In this document: one piece after another, positions 60,708-64,000 of the stretch
Layout of the letters: every line of letters starts with the position of its first letter
Numbering within the stretch: position 1 is the stretch's first letter
Assembly: GCA_011045995.1 (NCBI GenBank)
Contig: DSBQ01000050.1
Span: 1-64,000 of the forward strand
Direction of reading: 5' to 3'
From: Methanoculleus sp.
GTDB lineage: Archaea; Halobacteriota; Methanomicrobia; Methanomicrobiales; Methanomicrobiaceae
Length of the DNA stretch: 64,000 nt
Notes under the pieces: generated by a model
Database searches by the model: none
What the model was told of the DNA's origin: nothing
Seen by the model: the letters and a program-made list of their open reading frames with translations, nothing else
Program-made: the position numbers and the translations under genes

Positions 60708-60730
60708 GTTATTTAATCATTTGTAATAAC
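60708..60730. promoter_or_regulatory. Second inverted repeat upstream of cbiM
   Basis: GTTATT (60708-60713) and AATAAC (60725-60730) are an exact inverted repeat with an 11-bp spacer, 8 bp beyond the first. It may be a second operator, or serve the divergent RNase III-like gene. Confidence 0.4.
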
Positions 60731-60897
60731 GATTCCTAAAAAAGCGCATAAGGGTAATAAGAAGACGAACCGCCTCATGCTTGATGTACGGTGGCGGTCC
60801 CGAGAGTCGCCTCCTGCGGATCGGGGGGGCACAGCCGCGAACTATAACATTGGAGGGAGCAGACTATCTGGCAGGAGAATATCCCGGAGGGCGACGG

Positions 60898-61386
60898 GTG
60901 AATGAACCATTGGATGTGAATACGGCACGGGGTATCGGAGCAGGCGAACTGGGCAGGCTGGAGGAGATCCTCGGGTATACCTTTCAGGACAGGGACCTTC
61001 TGCAGCGTGCCCTGACACGCCGGGCCCGGGCACAGGAAGAGGATAGCCCGGACTCCGGCCGGCATATGGATGCCCTTGCAACCCTTGGCGATGCGGTTAT
61101 CGACACTGCTGTACTGGAATCTCTCTATACAGCAGGAGTTTTCGACAAGGGGGAGATCTCGGTAGCGAAGATGAATTTGGTCAATATGTCTTCTCTTAGG
61201 GGGCTTGCGGAGTCAGCGGGGCTCGTTGACTATGTCCTGTGGGGGAAGGGTGAAGCGCACCAGCATGTATGGACGTCCGGGAGGGTGCTTGCCGAGTGCA
61301 TGGAGGCGCTCTGTGGGGCCGTCTACCTTGACGGTGGGATGGATGCGGTAAAAAAGGTCCTGAAAAAGCTCTCTTTTCTCGTTTAG
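60898..61386 (+). CDS. RNase III-like domain protein with altered active site
   Basis: The 162 residues carry the RNase III helical fold: LEEILGYTFQDRDLLQRALT, the signature helix MDALATLGDAVID, and LAECMEALCGAVYLDGG. Of the four acidic residues that bind metal in RNase III, Asp65 and Glu136 remain, the Glu of the LEFLGD motif is Ala61, and the Asp of LADALEA is Glu133. There is no dsRNA-binding domain. The start is set at GTG 60898, with GGAGG seven bases upstream; ATG 60784 is the alternative. It is divergent from the ECF operon. Confidence 0.75.
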   Translation: MNEPLDVNTARGIGAGELGRLEEILGYTFQDRDLLQRALTRRARAQEEDSPDSGRHMDALATLGDAVIDTAVLESLYTAGVFDKGEISVAKMNLVNMSSLRGLAESAGLVDYVLWGKGEAHQHVWTSGRVLAECMEALCGAVYLDGGMDAVKKVLKKLSFLV

Positions 61387-61607
61387 TGGCAAATTTTTAA
61401 CATTTTCCCTTGAAAGCCAGCTGTACGCATCCGGATGCCGGAATGAAAAACAGCGTATCCCCTGTCCGGGCAGGTGAATTTAAGGTTACCTGTAGCTTCG
61501 GGGATTGTTGCAAAATATTTATATACCGTTTATTTTCTTTGCATTGCATAATTATTTATATTGTTGAACGTAAAGATGTGTATTGTCGGCTACAATCTGC
61601 ATGACTT

Positions 61608-62684
61608 ATGGTACTGTTCAGGGGAGGAATAGTGTCCAATATCGCATTTTTTGCGATAATTGCACTATTTTTGAGCATTTTATGCACGGGGGCAACGGCT
61701 GCGCCGGGCAGCAGTGGTGATATCGCATCTGCATATCAAATTAGTAGTCAACAGCATTCGGCACAATCCATCTCCGCAACAACCGGCTCTTCGCTCACCT
61801 GTTTGTTCACGTTCCGTGGAACGAGCTATTCATTTGACATACCTTACGACACTCATCTGTACACCCGCCTGCAGGCAGAACAGAGGCGCTGGCCTGCGGG
61901 CACCTCATGGGAAGATCATGACAGTATCGGGCGCTACTATAACGGGTATGTCCATGACCCTGCCGCTGATGAATTCTTTGCATCACTCATAAAAGGCCTC
62001 CATGAGATCAGGGACCAGGAACGGCTCTCGCCCGATGAATTTGTTGAACTCTGTACCGCCTTTGTCCAGCAGATACCGTACGATGAAAATGCCGGCATCG
62101 TCCCCCGGTCACCGGCTGAAGTCGTCTATGAAAACAGCGGCGACTGTGATGAAAAGAGCCTGCTCCTTATCGGGATCCTGGCCCGAGAGGGGTATGGTAC
62201 AAGCCTCATCGTCTTCCCGGATGAGGCGCATGCAGTCGCGGGCCTCCGGGTGAACGGCACCGTTGTGGGTGAAGACCACATAGTCGCCGGGAACGACGGA
62301 ACTCTCTACTGCCTTATCGAAGCGACTATGCCTGCCTTCATCGGCGAAACCGGCTGCATATATGACCCCGCATCTGCACATGTTTTTTCCACGAGCACCG
62401 GGAAGGAGTATGCCCTGGCCGAAACGGCGGTGGCAGTGAGCGGGTGGAAGCGAGCCGAACAGGGCGATCTCGCGACGGAAAAGCTCCGCCTCAATGAGCT
62501 GAAAGAGGAGATCCAGGCTCTTGGATCATCGGCTGCAGCCCATTCCTATAACGCACTTGTCTCGGTATACAACCGCGGTGCAGCAGATTACAGCCAGCAC
62601 TTTATCATCTACCAGCAGATATGCGCGATGACCGATGACTGTGGCGGCGCCTTTGCGCTTCTTGCAGCAAACGGGTATCTCTGA
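61608..62684 (+). CDS. Secreted transglutaminase-like protein
   Basis: A signal peptide (NIAFFAIIALFLSILCTG) leads into a domain with a transglutaminase-type core: Cys180 in NSGDCDEKS, His208 in PDEAHAVAG, and a later Asp as third residue. Archaeal members are usually thought to act as proteases or protein-modifying enzymes. No C-terminal anchor is seen. The start is uncertain: ATG 61608 has no ribosome site, while GTG 61632 has GGAGG four bases upstream and still keeps the signal peptide. TTATTTATA near 61552 is a possible TATA box. Confidence 0.8.
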   Translation: MVLFRGGIVSNIAFFAIIALFLSILCTGATAAPGSSGDIASAYQISSQQHSAQSISATTGSSLTCLFTFRGTSYSFDIPYDTHLYTRLQAEQRRWPAGTSWEDHDSIGRYYNGYVHDPAADEFFASLIKGLHEIRDQERLSPDEFVELCTAFVQQIPYDENAGIVPRSPAEVVYENSGDCDEKSLLLIGILAREGYGTSLIVFPDEAHAVAGLRVNGTVVGEDHIVAGNDGTLYCLIEATMPAFIGETGCIYDPASAHVFSTSTGKEYALAETAVAVSGWKRAEQGDLATEKLRLNELKEEIQALGSSAAAHSYNALVSVYNRGAADYSQHFIIYQQICAMTDDCGGAFALLAANGYL

Positions 62685-63059
62685 ATGCGCACCTCCGGTG
62701 ATGGTCTGACCCGCCGTATTCTCACTTCTGCCGAAAGATCCAACTCAGCTGTCCTTCTCCGTATGGCCCTTTAATATCCGGTATCTGGCTCCATCTACCG
62801 ATCAGCACCTCCCGCCGGTTCTCCTTCCTGTACCTGCCGGGAGTGGCAACTGAAAAGCCCGGATATATGGGATAAAGAGCGATAATCGTAAAATTGCATC
62901 TCTGAATTTTCTTTTGATTGATATGAATTTTCTGATGGTAATTTAAAATGAGTAGTATGGTACAGAATAAACAAATATCTTCATAATAAGGGATGATTAG
63001 GTCCCAATGTGGTGGGACGACAATGCTTTTGACCGCAAATGGCAATGCTTCTTAGGTGA
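62685..63059. other. Non-coding A/T-rich region
   Basis: No supported gene. The right half is A/T-rich (about 62880-63000). A perfect 6-bp hairpin (GTCCCA at 63001-63006, TGGGAC at 63013-63018) lies 40-60 bp before the next gene and may be an operator or leader stem. Confidence 0.55.
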
Positions 63060-63863
63060 TTGTCCACGAAATATCCTGACCTTACGCCCGGCGAGAAACT
63101 TTTCACCAGTTCACCGTCCGTAAGGGTAAAAGGGCACTTTTTCAATCTTTTTCTGACCAATCGAAGGGTGCTTCTTGCCCTTGTGAATGAGGATGATGCA
63201 GCGCCCGTCGAGGTTGCCCTTTCCCATATCCATGCCATCTCCGCCACAGGGACGGCGGACGGGACTCCCTCCATAACCATGAGCGCCTCTTCTCCGGATG
63301 GTAAACGGGGCCGCATGTTACTCTTGTTCATCGGCGGCGGAGGAATCCCTCCCCATGATGAACGGGATCGTATTCGTCATGCCATCGGGGGCGCGGTGGC
63401 CGCGGCCCGCACGGAGCCGCCCGTGGCTGCGATCCCTGCGGCAAAGGAATCGGGACTGATCTCCGGTCAGGGCATCCCCTCCCGTGGCACACGCATCCTG
63501 CTCTCTGCAGATCATATCCTTGTCAGGGAAAATGAGTATACCTCAGAGCTTACCCGCGACCAGATCATCCTTATATCCGGAAATACCCCCGATGATCCAC
63601 CGCTGACCGTGTCCCGTGATGCGATCTCTGGTGGTGTGGCGGAGAGCACGCCGGCAGGCGATCCTGTCCTGCGCCTGAAGGTCAGGACACCCGGAGGGCT
63701 GGAACGGAGTATGGTTCTTGTCTTCTCCGAGTGGTATGAAGGAGCCCGCGGTCCGGAGCGTGATCGCTGGCTTGAAGTGCTGAGGGGGGGTGCTGTTTCC
63801 GCCGCTTCGGCGAAAGGCCCCGGCCTGCCTCCCTGCATGGACGGGGATCGCCGGCACCTATGA
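63060..63863 (+). CDS. Hypothetical protein with two PH-like domains, 3' end disturbed
   Basis: Two similar halves (about residues 5-110 and 120-235) each begin with a short strand set, LFTSSPSVRVKGHFFNLFLTNRR-like in the first (read in parts) and RILLSADHILVRENEYTSEL in the second, and contain a VALSHIHAISA or TRDQIILISG strand and a helical end. This resembles tandem PH/GRAM-like domains, but I cannot name a family. The start is TTG 63060, with AGGTGA just before it. The last 15 or so residues (PPCMDGDRRHL) look out of place because the +1 frame there encodes a convincing PKD-like strand set. Confidence 0.55.
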   Translation: MSTKYPDLTPGEKLFTSSPSVRVKGHFFNLFLTNRRVLLALVNEDDAAPVEVALSHIHAISATGTADGTPSITMSASSPDGKRGRMLLLFIGGGGIPPHDERDRIRHAIGGAVAAARTEPPVAAIPAAKESGLISGQGIPSRGTRILLSADHILVRENEYTSELTRDQIILISGNTPDDPPLTVSRDAISGGVAESTPAGDPVLRLKVRTPGGLERSMVLVFSEWYEGARGPERDRWLEVLRGGAVSAASAKGPGLPPCMDGDRRHL

Positions 63864-64000
63864 TGGAACCCTCAGAGTCGCGGCCGGTGATGATACGGAC
63901 ACGAAGACGGTGAGAATCACCGTTACGAACCCGGCAAAGGCGTCCACAGCGACACCGGCGGCAACGGCACGGGCGCTGTCGACGGGAGCGGACCTGGTTG
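63784..64000 (+). pseudogene. Half of a PKD/Ig-like domain in the +1 frame, running off the window
   Basis: From about 63838 the +1 frame reads AWTGIAGTYDGTLRVAAGDD then TKTVRITVTNP, the C-terminal half of a PKD- or cadherin-like domain, followed by an Ala/Thr/Pro stalk that reaches the last base. The frame is open from 63784. There is no start codon or signal peptide for it, and the first half of the domain is missing. It is either fused to the PH-like gene through a frameshift or is the remains of another gene. The end lies outside the window. Confidence 0.45.

Noticed and set aside
1-64000. CRISPR array, insertion sequence, integrase or tRNA attachment site.
   Set aside because: No regularly spaced repeats, transposase or integrase frames, or tRNA-like cloverleaf sequences were seen.

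Overview
The window comes from a methanogenic archaeon, most likely of the order Methanomicrobiales. The evidence is a cysteate synthase plus fused ComDE route to coenzyme M, a methanogenesis marker 16 protein, short archaeal adenylosuccinate synthetase, TrpB2, many PAS/HisKA_2 sensor kinases, PKD and PGF-pre-PGF surface proteins, TATA boxes 25-33 bp before start codons, and GC-rich coding sequence. I found no tRNA, rRNA, CRISPR array or insertion sequence.

Layout. 1-5940: end of an aminotransferase, an 817-bp non-coding region carrying two identical 23-bp copies that match the archaeal origin recognition box (ORB), then purA, a Trm112-like protein, a membrane protein, cbiB and pdxS-pdxT. 6052-16143: two-component signalling genes, a dGTPase-like HD protein and a transporter with a histidine-rich tail. 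16144-17065: non-coding, with a candidate structured RNA in front of trpB2. 17066-20670: trpB2, an NAD-kinase-like gene and two unknown membrane genes. 20821-26568: a tightly overlapping six-gene operon joining an ABC-type ATPase, a CobW/HypB-like GTPase and an Fe-S protein to marker 16, cysteate synthase and ComDE. 26640-35780: a BtuCD-type transporter followed by three large secreted or anchored proteins.

35825-45963: an HTH regulator, an aldehyde dehydrogenase, an ADP-ribosylglycohydrolase, argC-CBS-argJ-argB, a PAS sensor, chorismate mutase and a site-2-type protease. 46230-57619: PKD and PGF surface proteins, Tsr3, a TudS-like/deoxyribosyltransferase fusion, more sensors, a rhomboid protease and cyclophilin. 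57894-60658: a CbiMQO-type cobalt/nickel ECF transporter with paired inverted repeats over its promoter. The window ends with an RNase III-like protein, a transglutaminase-like protein and a PH-like gene that runs out of frame into half a PKD-like domain.

How the genes work together. Several loci serve methanogen cofactors: coenzyme M (20.8-26.6 kb), corrinoid uptake and synthesis (cbiB, the BtuCD locus, the ECF cobalt/nickel locus), PLP (pdxST) and possibly F420 (aldehyde dehydrogenase). The two most interesting systems are (1) the CoM operon, which places a DUF39/ferredoxin protein and three uncharacterised accessory proteins beside the known enzymes and so suggests them for the unresolved last step, and (2) a corrinoid-capture locus in which DUF4430 domains and an alpha/alpha toroid fused to a BtuF-like binding protein sit beside BtuCD. 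Those two modules together are the architecture of animal intrinsic factor and transcobalamin.
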